From Mesostigma viride (taxonomy: Eukaryota; Streptophyta; Mesostigmatophyceae; Mesostigmatales; Mesostigmataceae), in contig RPFO01000072.1 of NCBI GenBank assembly GCA_009746045.1, forward strand, positions 2,305,985-2,369,984: a stretch of 64,000 bases of DNA. Direction: 5' to 3'. The notes beneath the pieces are model-generated. The model was given only the letters and a program-made list of their open reading frames with translations, ran no database searches and was not told where the DNA came from. Below are positions 23,101 to 34,200 of this stretch, piece by piece; within the stretch, counting starts at the first letter, position 1, and every line of letters begins with the position of its first letter. The translations under genes were made by a program, and so were the position numbers.

Positions 23101-26100
23101 GCTAGCGTTTCCCATGCACCTTCTTAACGGCGGCGGCCAGGAGCACACACTACACTGTTATAAGCAAACTGCACACACACACCCTGAATGACTGGCCGTA
23201 CCTTCTTGACAGTGGCGGCCACCAGCACACACTCCATCGGGAAGCCCCTGGTGCGCGCGGCCATCTTGACACGGTCAATCACTCGCTGCACCTCGGGGCC
23301 AAAGTCCTGGTCGAACATGGTGTCCGCCTCGTCCAGCACCTGTTCAGACCATCAAACATACGATGGCGACGGTGGCATTGGGAATCCATCAATCAATAAG
23401 ATAATAAATCACGGGAGACCCTGATTACACAATAACCACGCGCCCTCACCAGATACACCGCGCACCTCGCACGCATGCACGCCCTCACAAAATCCAAGCA
23501 TCAGCAAACACCAGATAGCGCACACAACACAACCCTCACCAGATAGCGCACACAACACAACCCTCACCAGATAGCGCACACAGCTCAGAGAGAGATTCCC
23601 TTCCTCCAGATGCTGCAGCAGCCGCCCTGGGGTGGCCACCAGCAGGTCCAATGGCACCGCCAGCGCCGCCTTTTGCTGTTTCCACTGCCCGCCACCACCG
23701 ACCTGCATCGAACAGCCGCCGTGCGCGTGCGTGTGTGGACATGGCAAGGATCAGGAAGGGGCGAACATCTGTGCTTTAAGGGCAGCTTGTCAGGTGCAGG
23801 TGGCCAAGCAAAAGACAAACATGAACTGCTCAGCAAGTGTCAAGAACCAGCTGCAAGAAAAAATTAAGTCGAGATCGACAAAGTTGGGTGCCCCCAGCTG
23901 CAAGCGCCAGCTGTGGTTTACACCCTGTGGGACACAGCGCGTCGATGTCCGCACGCGTCAGCTTGTCTCAGCTAGTCTCCTTCTCCTTGAGTCACGACTG
24001 TGCATCCAGCTATAAGATAGGGACTGTGCATCCAGCTATAAGATAGGGACTGTGCATCCAGCTATAAGATAGGGGCTGTGCATCCAGCTATAAGATAGGG
24101 ACTGTGCATCCAGCTATAAGATAGGGACTGTGCATCCAGCTATAAGATAGGGACTTGCAAGCTGCCTACCAGACACAGGCAAAACTTGGTCTGTCCTGCT
24201 TGTCTGCCGTGCTTGTCTGCCGTGCTCGTCTGCCGTGCTTGTCTGTCGCGCTTGTCTGTCGTGCTTGGCACACTGACAAGGGCCACCAACGGGCAAAACT
24301 TACCTGTGCATCAAGAACAAATTTAGAATCATTTTCCCCCAAATAACCAGAGACGTCTGGAGGCTCCCTCAAGACACGGCCAGAGCCTGGGACACCAATA
24401 AAGCACAGAAATGCACAATAAGGTTGACAACACTGAATGCCTTGCAGCGCCTTAACCAAGCTTATAAGCCACTTCGCGTCTGTAAGCCCATCCGAACAAA
24501 AATTATCGCCCAAATTGCTGTCTTCCCTCCAGCAACAAACACCCTCACAGCTCTCCTCCCTCCAGCAACACCCACGATATGCCCTATTAGATAGACCCCC
24601 TGACATAGCAAAGGAATGCGTGGCACTGTGGGGCATTACCCATGTACATCATCGCATCGCGTCCCCATCCCCAGCCCGCCATCCCTCCCCGCCACCCACC
24701 TGCGCGCTGCCCGCCATCCCTCCCCACCACTCACCTGCGCGCTGCGGAACTTTGCGAAATGCGACAGCGACTTGGCCACGGAGAGCACCTGATCCGACAG
24801 CTCCCTCGTGGGGGTCAATACCAGCGCCCGGGGATGGCGGGGCCGCATGACCCCCAGCGTGTACCCCACGTCATCGCTACTGCTGACATCCGCCCCATCC
24901 GCATCACTAGCTGCACTCGGCCCATCGGGATTTAAAGCCCCCCTCACTGGCTGCTGCCTCCTCGCCACGGCCTCCATGGCTGTCTTCTCGTCGTTCTTTA
25001 GCCGCTGGATCACAGGGAGCAGGTAGGCGAGGGTCTTGCCGGACCCGGTGTGGGACGCCAGGAGCACGTCTCCGCCCTCGAGGATGGCAGAGATGGCCTT
25101 CACCTGCCAGGGGGGGTGGGATGCGTGTCAGACATGACGATAAAGATCGTCATCGTTTCAATCACATTTCAGCCACCATGGCTGGAATCGTACATGACTG
25201 AAGTGAGGATGACTATCTACGCTAGGATTTCCAAACCAATCTCTGCTGCTCCCTCCCTCCCCCCTCCCCCCCTCCCCCTCCAGTCACCCCAGTGACCACT
25301 TCCACCGCTGCTGTCATGACTGCTGCCATTGAACTCCCAGAGAAGAGGAAGGTGAAGGAGGATGGGTAGGACGCCTAGAAAGTGTGATGCGGAATACAGA
25401 CAAAAATCATACTACTAACAAATATAGAGCTACAGATGAAACAAAGTTCAAGCAGATGATATTGTTTTCTTGTTCAGCATGCCAAGCAAGTTGTTTGACC
25501 GGTCAGGTCCTGAGCAATTTGATGAGTTAAGTGCCCAGTAATTGGTTTGACCAGTCGAATCCAGGTTAGCTCTTCAAGGGTTAAATGCCAAATAACTCAT
25601 TTGACCAGCCGTGTACTTACAGCACGCAGAGGCATGGAGATGGCACGGTCGGCTATCATCAGAAATACATCTGAAGAAACTTTTAAAGAAAGAAAAAACA
25701 GCACAAAATCCGCTGAAAGGTACAATGCCTCGTAACACGAGTAACTGAGGTAACACAATAGAATGCAGACGGTTTTGGAGAATGAAGACAATTTGCCTGT
25801 TAGCGGCAAGAATCGCGAGGCGGTAGCTAGGGGAATATAAATACTAACTTGAGCAGCTGCAGCTACAGCCAGCGTGTGTGCATCATTACGGACTAAATGT
25901 TTGATAGGTGAAAGTCGCATAACATTATCCTCAGCCCTGTACGTCGAGATAGAATATTCTCGCATCTCCACCAAACCCGTCGGACAGTGCACATAAAAGT
26001 GAAAAAAATCGCATAAAAAACGCCAGGAAATCGCTAGAATTTGCGCAACAAACCTGAATTTCGGTAGGTTCTCGCAGACCTTGCACCGTGAGGGCTGTCA

Positions 26101-26413
26101 CAAGTTCCGGCATGAGCCCTAGCCCCTCGAATCGCGACATTGGCGGCGCGTCCGCGGGCTCGGCCACGGCTGCCACAGCACGTGGTCGTGCCGACTTGTT
26201 GCCTTTCCTAACCTGACTAGGGAGTCGGGATAGAGAAGAGCTGCCCAAGACTTTCTGCCATCGAGCGGTATCGATGACTGCGGTCCCATGGAAATCGCGG
26301 CGGGTTTCCAACGGGGCAGGAGCATTCCCACGGCTCGAAGGACGTGCCAGCAGAGATTGGCATGTAGAAATTGGCAGGACTGCTGCTGATCGGCAACAGA
26401 AATAAGCCTGCAT
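17102..26413 (-). CDS. RH39: DEAD-box RNA helicase, RH39-like (chloroplast type), nine exons
   Basis: Predicted ATP-dependent RNA helicase. In Arabidopsis the closest family I recognise, RH39, acts in chloroplast 23S rRNA maturation. Exons in minus order: 26413-26054, 25103-24735, 23702-23568, 23339-23202, 22357-22217, 20697-20464, 18458-18375, 18088-18040, 17553-17102. All use GT-AG with consistent phase and give about 653 residues. Motifs: Q region EPTEIQ (about 113-118), ASHTGSGKT (136-144), PTRE (218-221), ATPGR (266-270), DEAD (291-294), AAT in place of the usual SAT (329-331), VMVFCNT (393-399), SDLAARGLD (464-472) and HRTGRTAR (492-499). [14 protein letters not shown] fits the RH39 subgroup. 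The N-terminus is Ala/Ser/Arg-rich and poor in acids, consistent with a transit peptide. An acidic insert (about 437-457) and a basic Gly-rich tail are lineage-specific. An in-frame upstream ATG at 26614 is less likely. Targeting and function are inferred. Confidence 0.88.
18759..19373. mobile_element. MITE-like element in intron 6 of the RH39-like gene
   Basis: A 29-bp terminal inverted repeat (18759-18787 and 19345-19373) matches except for two bases; the core is GCCGGAGCGGCTG on the left. Inside are four direct repeats of about 65 bp built on AAGTGACGGCAACTACCAAA and TTTCCGTTACGAATTT (18880-19110). There is no transposase. A target duplication is not clear. The layout (TIRs plus subterminal direct repeats) fits a non-autonomous DNA transposon. 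Confidence 0.65.
20029..20205 (-). repeat. Dispersed repeat copy (partner at 58771-58980)
   Basis: The minus strand here aligns base for base over most of its length with the plus strand at 58771-58980. Shared blocks include GTGAACCCTGGGTATGCCCC, AGAGGCCTTTAT, GCGCCTCTAA and GTTCCAAGCCT. Nothing coding is seen. It lies in intron 6 of the RH39-like gene. Confidence 0.65.
21024..21110. repeat. 33-bp minisatellite in intron 5 of RH39-like
   Basis: Three tandem units of GTGGTGTGCAACCAGCC plus CATGGTTTGTGG with few changes. Intronic; no coding role seen. Confidence 0.8.
21984..22035 (-). pseudogene. Degenerate copy of the 3' part of RH39-like exon 5
   Basis: On the minus strand this reads [17 protein letters not shown], parallel to the exon 5 end [12 protein letters not shown] plus the intron start. 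It lies about 180 bp downstream of the real exon 5 in intron 5. Between the two lie two copies of a roughly 65-bp repeat (about 22055-22185, CCCAGATACA and TCCGGTAGTAGTATCC). Confidence 0.5.
22563..22640 (-). pseudogene. Degenerate copy of the 5' part of RH39-like exon 5
   Basis: The minus strand reads [15 protein letters not shown] where exon 5 begins [13 protein letters not shown], and the flanking acceptor sequence (CATGGCC...GCATCGCC) is also shared. It lies in intron 4 upstream of the real exon. Together with the 3' copy at 21984-22035 it suggests exon 5 was duplicated locally and decayed. Confidence 0.5.
23485..23585 (-). repeat. Tandem 28-bp duplication of the exon 3 splice donor
   Basis: The exon 3 end plus the start of intron 3 (TGTGCGCTATCTG|GTGAGG) recurs three times at 28-bp spacing, with a fourth degenerate copy around 23441-23455. 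Each copy keeps GT. Because 28 is not a multiple of three, only the first donor (after 23568) keeps the reading frame into exon 4. Confidence 0.85.
24001..24156. repeat. Six-copy 26-bp minisatellite in intron 2 of RH39-like
   Basis: Units TGCATCCAGCTATAAGATAG plus GGACTG recur at 24001, 24027, 24053, 24079, 24105 and 24131 with one substitution. About 40 bp to the right, a 13-bp array of CTTGTCTGCCGTG-like units follows (about 24187-24265). Confidence 0.92.
24691..24745 (-). repeat. Tandem 35-bp duplication of the exon 2 splice donor
   Basis: The exon 2 border (CAGCGCGCAG|GTGAGTGG) is repeated 35 bp into the intron as CAGCGCGCAG|GTGGGTGG, with the intervening GGGGAGGGATGGCGGG also repeated. 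The first donor (after 24735) keeps frame with exon 3; the second would shift it. Confidence 0.85.
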
Positions 26414-28212
26414 CTTTGGCAGGGTGGCAAACGGGGATATTAAACACGGCAAATTGTGTATATGCCCTTCCACGCAACCCCTCAACTGCCGAATGTCGCT
26501 CAGGGCGGAACCCTGTTTGCCAATTAGCAGTCGCCCGGCCTGCGCGACAACACTATTGCAAGTTAAGAAGGCCCCCAGTCCGCCGCGTGGGCTACGCCAA
26601 TGACGTAATACCATACAGATTAGCGATTCCCAGAGGCCCTATCAAACAGCCGGCTGCAGCTATGGCTACTGTGATTTGCAATTTATCGCGTTATACCGGC
26701 CGCCGCTTCGCCTCGCTAAATTGTGAATTCCCTGTTTCTTCAGATACTTCTGACGGCCCCGTACTGCAGCCTGCTCAGTAAAAAGGGCACAGGCCACAGG
26801 GTGAAGGCAAAGAGTCCGTGTTCCTGCTGCAGTTTGCCAGGGCAGCGCAATCGTGGGTTTTGCTGCCATCCGCCACAGTAAGACACGAGTCTCTTTGTGA
26901 ACCCACTGAATAGTAGTAATCGCCCGATGACACATGACTCATGAGCCATGAGGAATTGATCATGATTCATGAGGATAGACTAGATAGTCATAGGATCAGG
27001 GATATTCAAAAGAGATAGGATACAGTAGCCGATGCCCGATAGGCGATAGTCCTCGGAGGCTCGGACTTGGGATCAAAAGCTTGCCTATGGTTTATCGGCT
27101 ATCGCCTTCTAGTATGTATAAGCTTGCTAGCAATTAGCATCCTGCTTGCAAGTTGCATCCAAGGGATCCGGCATGCTTGCATCTGATTCTGACGTGGGCC
27201 AAAAACCAATTATTTCCCAAAGACGTCTTCCTAGGGCGTGCACTGCAGTGCAGGCGCACAGGCAGCAATCCCGATCGATAAAGCAGCGAGGTGGATTAAT
27301 TATTTTGGCCAATTACCGACCTGCGTTGACTCTAGCTTTGCAACGACGGCACCATGATGTGGACAAACTTGTAGCTGATGCAGAGCGTCTTCCTAAAGCG
27401 TCTTTATTCGTTTCTCTTTCCAGAATAATTACACAAGTCAGTCGGTGAACCAGAAGTGACCATTTGGATAGCAAGCGTACTTGATATTCGTTGCGGTGAC
27501 AAATATGGCAGCTGGGGTACGTCATCTTTAAAGAACTTTTTTTTTTTTGCATGCCCACGTTGTTGGAGGATGCGCCAAAGCGTTTATCTGCACAATTCGC
27601 GCATCAGCTGTGGACCTGTGCTTAGCCCGAAAGGATCTCCGGAGCGGAACCATGAGCACATGTTAGGGAGGACGAGACAGAGAGACAAACACAGAGAGAG
27701 GGAGTGGGGGTAGATAGAGGAGTAAAACGTTCTCCATCGTATATGAGGTCCCAGCTGGGATTCTTCGTGCTCGTTTGTCATGCTGGGGACACCGAATCAC
27801 TCATGCTCTTTTCCTCTCCCTTTCGCCCCCTAACCTTTTTCTGCTCGTAGTTAGTTAGCGTGTTCTCTGTGGATGAGTAAGTGGCAGAACAGCAGAGAGT
27901 CAACTGCCTGATTTGTGAGGATTGCTTGCCTGATTTGTGAGGATTTACTACAGTCTCACTCGGTCAGTGGTGTTGTGGCTTTCCATGGCCTTGTCACATA
28001 TCGTTTAAGATTTTTCACATATCCCTGCTGCGTGACCTTCCAAAGAGAGGCGCGTTGTGATCGACATCTATAAAACTACTTATCCCTGCTGCTCTTTGCA
28101 GGATGACCATGATAACTGGTATTCAGAGGCTCCTAGCCACCATAATGAAAACTTCCTTACTCCCTCATGCTCCCGCTGAAGCACGGCCGTCAATCCCCTG
28201 ATAATCTCGCAG
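26414..28212. promoter_or_regulatory. Intergenic region between RH39-like and RAB18-like genes
   Basis: The two host genes are divergent, so both promoters and the unseen first RAB exon must be here. No exon with an ATG and a phase-0 donor could be picked with confidence for RAB. Structure seen: inverted CATGA/TCATG motifs around 26930-26975, an inverted pair CCGATAGGCGATAGTCC / TTATCGGCTATCGCC (27030-27105), and a T tract at 27539. Confidence 0.45.
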
Positions 28213-31200
28213 GATGACTTTGACTACCTATTCAAGCTGCTTCTCATCGGCGACAGCGGCGTAGGCAAGAGCAGCCTTCTCCTGCGGTTCACCACCGACA
28301 CATTCGATGACCTGTCCCCGACGATAGGTGCGCCGGCATTCCCCCAACATACGTGGGCTCACATAAGTGCGGTTTTTTAGCGGGGTTTCAGCGCTAGCGG
28401 GGCGGTAGGTGTGGTTGAGCACACTAGCACGCGTGCAGAGTGCGACCTATGCTAGGTGTCCACAGTGGAAGGATGTTTTCCAAGGCCTCTATTTTGAAGG
28501 CATGCGGGAAAGTCATGTGGTGAGATGGCATAATTTATGGCCCCGCAAATCGTGTATAATTCAGTCTCCATGTATATGTCGCCATCACGCATGCCGGTGC
28601 GCAGAAACTGTCCCTGTGTGGCAAACTTACGCAAACATGGTCCGTTTGTCTCCTGTTTGGCATGAAGCAAGTAAGTGCAGTCATGGAGATTAGTTACGTA
28701 ATTACTCTACATGTAGACTGCGTCGCGTGAGCAGAACATGCCTCTGTGTACCCTCAGAGGCATGGGTACACCGTTGGCTGCCGCTCATGCATGCTGCTAA
28801 GGATGATGCTTGTCAGGCCGCATCATGCATGCTGCTCAATGCTCATGCTTATGCGTACCAAGGCGTACTGTGCATGCCTACCAAGCCAACCTTGTCGGCT
28901 TTTTCCACGCGGCTCTCTGGGAAGTCTTCTGGAGGGCATTCCATGTTTGCTCGGCTACGATTACAGTGTTGCCGGTAGCTCGGTGGCAAGTACCCCCCCC
29001 AGCCCCCGTCTCGGCAGATTTCTTCAAGGGTCCAAAAGAAATATCCGAGATACATCAAACAAGTCAGATAAAATCCCAGATATGCCCAGTGGCTCATTTG
29101 CCTGTCCGCCTGCCTGCCGCTGCTCTTCCTGCAAACGCAGGCGTGGACTTCAAGCTGAAGATGCTCACGCTGGATGGAAAGCGCCTAAAACTGACCGTGT
29201 GGGACACAGGTACGGGCCTACGGGGGAGCGATGACATAGGTTGGTGAGGGCGATGACCAGTGCTTCTACTAACGGGACTATTTCGTCAACCGGTTGACGA
29301 AGTTTGAAAATAGTAGTAAAATAGTCAACCATTTTGGGCAATTCGTCAACCACATTCGTCAACCAACTCGGCAATTCGTCAACCAATTGACGAATATGTT
29401 CCGAAGTTCGTCAACCGGTTTGACGAAATTTTTAGGGTATTCGTCAACCACCCAAGTCCTGAAGGCCAGACCTAAGGTCCAGCGGCGCGGCGTCAGGCCG
29501 TCAGCCCGTACCATCTGAATCCTAGGTACGCTGCAGTTGGAGTTGGTTTGGAAAGACAGTACGTCAGTACGGTTCAAAACCATGCTCGGGTACCAAAACT
29601 GAAGACGAGCAAGGCAGGACTTGAGCCGACCAGGGCATTAAAAAATTATCCCTACATGTAAAGACCTGTAATCGCCCTGGGCAATCATGGTATTAATTAC
29701 GTGACGACCTCAGGCCGTCTGGCGACTTTCATGTGCGATAAAATATTGCATGCGAAATTGTTTCGATAATGGCGGCGGCGATGTTTAGGTAGTGTTGCAT
29801 GAGCTAGAGAATGTCGAAGAAAAACGGTTGGCAGGTTTCAAGACTAGCACCTTAGATGCTCTGTTTAAGAAGCAAGCTGGAGAAATTGTAGAAACAGAAA
29901 ATATCGTCGACCTAGGCCGCAGTTTAGATGGAAAGGAGGGCAGGCAGGGTCGCGACAAACGCAAGAGAGTAGAGCTTTAGGAAGAGGATGGGTCTAATGC
30001 GCAGGAAGAGGAAGATGGCGGTATTAATTACGTGACGACCTCAGGCCGTCTGGCGACTTTCATGTGCGATAAAATATTGCATGCGAAATTGTTTCGATAA
30101 TGGCGGCGGCGATGTTTAGGTAGTGTTGCATGAGCTAGAGAATGTCGAAGAAAAACGGTTTGGCAGGTTTCAAGACTAGCACCTTAGATGCTCTGTTTAA
30201 GAAGCAAGCTGGAGAAATTGTAGAAACGGAAAATATCGTCGACCTAGGCCGCAGTTTAGATGGAAAGGAGGGCAGGCAGGGTCGCGACAAACGCAAGAGA
30301 GTAGAGCGTGAGGAAGAGGATGGGTCTAATGCGCAGGAAGAGGAAGATGGCGGCCAGTCATCATCATCTGACAGCGCCTCAAACTCTGTCGAGGAGGAAT
30401 CTGTCGAGGAGGAATCTGGCGAGGAGGGGGCCCAGACAGAAAGGAGCAAGGCCGATGATGACGGCAGCTCTGGGCCAAGCTCGGACAAAACTGTGACAGT
30501 AGTGCCTGTTGATATCAGTGAGGAGGACGTGATGGTTGTTTAATGGCCTCGTGCTGTGCACACTTGACTCTGGCCTACTGTAGCTGTGAAGGATACTAGT
30601 CATTATTTTGTATTTAATGCAGTTGTCAACAACCACCAAGTGATATTGTGTTTTATCCACATGCATTACATGCGTGTGTGAGGCGTGAGCGACCTTAAGT
30701 TAATGATGAAGAAATAAAGCTTCCTCCCCCCCCCCCCAGGGTTGACGAAGCGCCACGGCAAATAGTCAACCAGTTTGACGAATTGCCGAGGCAAATAGTC
30801 AACCATTTGACGAAGTGCCGAGGAAAATAGTCAACAAGTTGACGAATGACAAAAACCCTTAGTAGAAGCACTGGCGATGACGCAGGTACGGGGGAGCGAT
30901 TTTTCTTCTTCTTCTTCTTTTTAAAAATAGACACTGAAACAAATGAAAATAAATAAATAAATAATTCAATTGACATAGGTTGGTGAGGGCGGCGACACAG
31001 GTACGGTGGGACCAATTACACGGATGCATGGGGCTGAAGGCTGGAGGGAGGGGAGGGTTGGATTTTCGGATGCAGGTCGGTGGGCAGGTGGGTAGGGAGT
31101 CAGCAGACAGGGTGCACTTTGATAATGCCTTTCATGTGTGGCAGTGTACAAGAGGAAATTGAAGAAAAGGATATGCAACCACGTAGATTGGGGTTGTTGA

Positions 31201-34200
31201 GAAGGGATTTTCGACCAGAGGGTTTAGGGTGAGGGGTTAAGAGGAGGAAAGAGAAAGGCAGAGCCAGCAACACTGTGCTCAATTTACATATCTGTATCCT
31301 GCTTCCCGATAGCATGCCTGTCCTAGAACTAGAACCACCCAGAGAGGTATTAAGATCCTACTTTTTTGGCAGTTGGGGTAGCCTACAAGCAAAGCCTTGT
31401 TTGAGGATCTTGAGGGACCGGCATGAGTACGTGTGGTATTGTCGGGCTGTGTCCATTCCCATGATTGCGCAAATAAATAGTGGGGACCTGGGGATTGTGC
31501 TGGAGACAAGATAAATAAAGTAATTATATGTATGAATATGTTTGCTGCAGCAACGTTATTCTTCTGGTCATTGGCTTGGTAGGCTATGATTGATGTCAAT
31601 ATCTTTTCATTGACCATTTGTAAATTACCTGAGGGCTTAACTCCCATGGTTGCGCAAGTAAATGGCCATAAGCTAGGGCATATGTAAAATAAGATAAAAT
31701 AAAAATAAATAAATGAGTTTCCTGCAGCAACATCATTCTTAGCTGGTCATTTACTTGGTAGGCTTTAATTGATCTTCATTCAATAATTCATTCTCTTTCA
31801 ATTAACCAGTTCATGGATAACTTGAGGGCTTACTTTCGTCCCTGTTGTGTTTGCTTCCTCTGCGGCGGTTGCGTGCCTGGAGCAGCCGGGCAGGAGCGGT
31901 TCCGCACGCTGACGAGTTCCTACTACCGGGGGGCACAGGGAATCATCCTAGGTATGCGACAAACCAGCCAGCATCGCCCATAGACCACCAGTGCGCTTGC
32001 CTGCGCATGCGTGCTTGCCTGACTGAATGTATACCTTCCTGCCGTTGGATGGGTCCGTGGGCAACCTTGGTTCCGTACCGTTTGTCCTGGCAGTGGGGCT
32101 GATCTCGGTTGCGGTGCGTTATGTTGTGGAGTGTCGTTTGGAATTATGTTTGTGTATTTCGGTTGGTTTGTACTTGGGTACGTTCTCAGGCCCACGCCGT
32201 TGCTCAGCGTTGGGTGAAGCCACAGAGCTACTCGCGGTGATGACCTACAGCGGAGCATTGAGTCAAAGCTGTTTGGCGGCGTGAAAGGCCGACACGCAGG
32301 AGAAAGCTTTGAATCACGTTGCAGCAAATGCTGTCAATGGCCGACGTTGTCGACATGTCCGGGGCTGGGCGCTGAGCGAGTAATCTATTCTATTATGTCT
32401 TTTATTATTCAAAAATACAATACACTTGGCGAATTTTTATTTTAACATGTACTAGGATCACTTTGATGCGTGCTCTGTTTGAGCTGATGACATTCGAGGT
32501 ATCCCCGTACGACCCTTCGTTGTTTGTGGCACAGACTCCCTCAGGTCCCTTGTTTGTACAATTGCATGGGGATGACCTGCGGGTGGTAGCACCCCGTGCT
32601 GTTCTGCATCAGTTCTATGCGGATCTCGCTAAGCGTTTCCCTGTGGGCGAGCTGCAGGTGGTGGACCAGCAGACTCCGCGTGTCTTCTGCGGTGTAGTGC
32701 AGACCCTGCGGGTGATGTCTGGTAGGCATCAGATGCACCTGGGTATTCCTGACAAGTATCGGGAGGAGCTGATGGGCTCGGTGGATGAGCTGTGTGCTAA
32801 GGGCCTGTGGAACCGCCTGCGTGGCAAGCTAGGCTGGATGGCGGCAGTGTGTGCGCCCGATCTGGTGGTGCTGAGTAGGACGGTAGACGACGTGTTGTCG
32901 CAAGTCCATCCGTCGGTTGTGAAGCGGTATGTGGCCGAGAGCCAAGGTGTGGTGCTTTCTGGCATGTCGGTCTCTCAGCCCGCTGTTCTTCACTGCTTTG
33001 CAGATACGTCGGGTGAGGGCAGGGAACTGACCAAGGTGAGGGCACGGATGGGTGGTCTGTTTGTGCTCTGTAACCCAGGGGGTCGGGGATCGCTGTGTGG
33101 GTGGTATTCGAGACTGTGCAGGCGTGTGGCAGTTGGCTCTGACACAAACGAGTGCCGTGGTGTGTGTGAGTGTATCAAGGCTTCGCTGTACCTCGAGCAC
33201 ACCTAGTACATGTTAAAATAAAAATTCGCCAAGTGTATTGTATTTCTGAATAATAAAAGGACGTAATAGAATAGATTACTCGCTCAGCGCCCAGCCCCGG
33301 TCATGTCGACAACGTCGGCCATTGACAGCATTTGCTGCAACGTGATTCAAAGCTTTCTCCTGCGTGTCGGCCTTTCACGCCGCCAAACAGCTTTGACTCA
33401 ATGCTCCGCTGTAGGTCATCACCGCGAGTAGCTCTGTGGCTTCACCCAACGCTGAGCAACGGCGTGGGCCTGAGAACGTACCCAAGTACAAACCAACCGA
33501 AATACACAAGCATAATTCTAAACGACACTCCACAACATAACGCACCGCAACCGAGATCAACCCCACTGTCAGGACAAGCGGTACGGAACCAAGGTTGCCC
33601 ACGGAACCAACGGTAATGGCCAGAACCCAAAATAGCCCACAGCCAGAACCGACGACCCGTTGCCTGACCGTGCACATAAATTCCCACTGACCGCCGGCCC
33701 AGTAAATAAACCTCAGCGCGGCGCTGCCGGCTGACCTCCGGACTTAGCCAATTCCGAGCATAACCAAATTCCAATACTTTATGTGACTGCGAGCCCACAA
33801 TATAACACCTGCCCCTTTTCTTTTGAGCAGTCACATCCACCACTCGGCCACTTAACCACAACCCACAGTCGACATACATGCCAACAACCCCGCACAATAT
33901 CCATCACCACCCAAGGGTTACTCACAAACACTCTCGGAGACAGCACGCACAAGACGCTATGTACATGTTAAAATAAACCTCAACCAATGACACTTTCCCC
34001 ACCAAATCAATTATGGAGCAAATTATCCAACCGTGCCGGGTCACCACCAGTATAGGGCAGGCATAAGGATCACCCCCGGCCCAAACAACGTTCTCAAGTT
34101 GGCCACAGGCTAAAATTCCACAGGGTCCAAGCTCAAACAACAACCAACAACTCCCGCAGATCCCCAAGAGTGCCCGACATGATCGCCCGCAGGATGCCGT

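Larger units (their letters stand above)
29257..30874. mobile_element. 1.6-kb TIR transposon with 6-bp TSD in a RAB intron
   Basis: Perfect 16-bp terminal inverted repeats CCAGTGCTTCTACTAA (29257-29272 and, inverted, 30859-30874) are flanked by CGATGA on both sides (29251-29256 and 30875-30880). Subterminal regions carry many GTCAAC/GTTGACGAA motifs in both orientations (29285-29450 and 30738-30845). The interior holds a 331-bp tandem duplication and one short ORF. No transposase catalytic domain is present, so it is non-autonomous. The superfamily is not assigned; the 6-bp TSD is unusual for hAT (8 bp) and Mutator (9 bp). Confidence 0.88.

Noticed and set aside
24001-24156. Regular 26-bp repeats reminiscent of a CRISPR array
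   Set aside because: Units are contiguous without spacers and lie in a spliced eukaryotic intron; it is a minisatellite.
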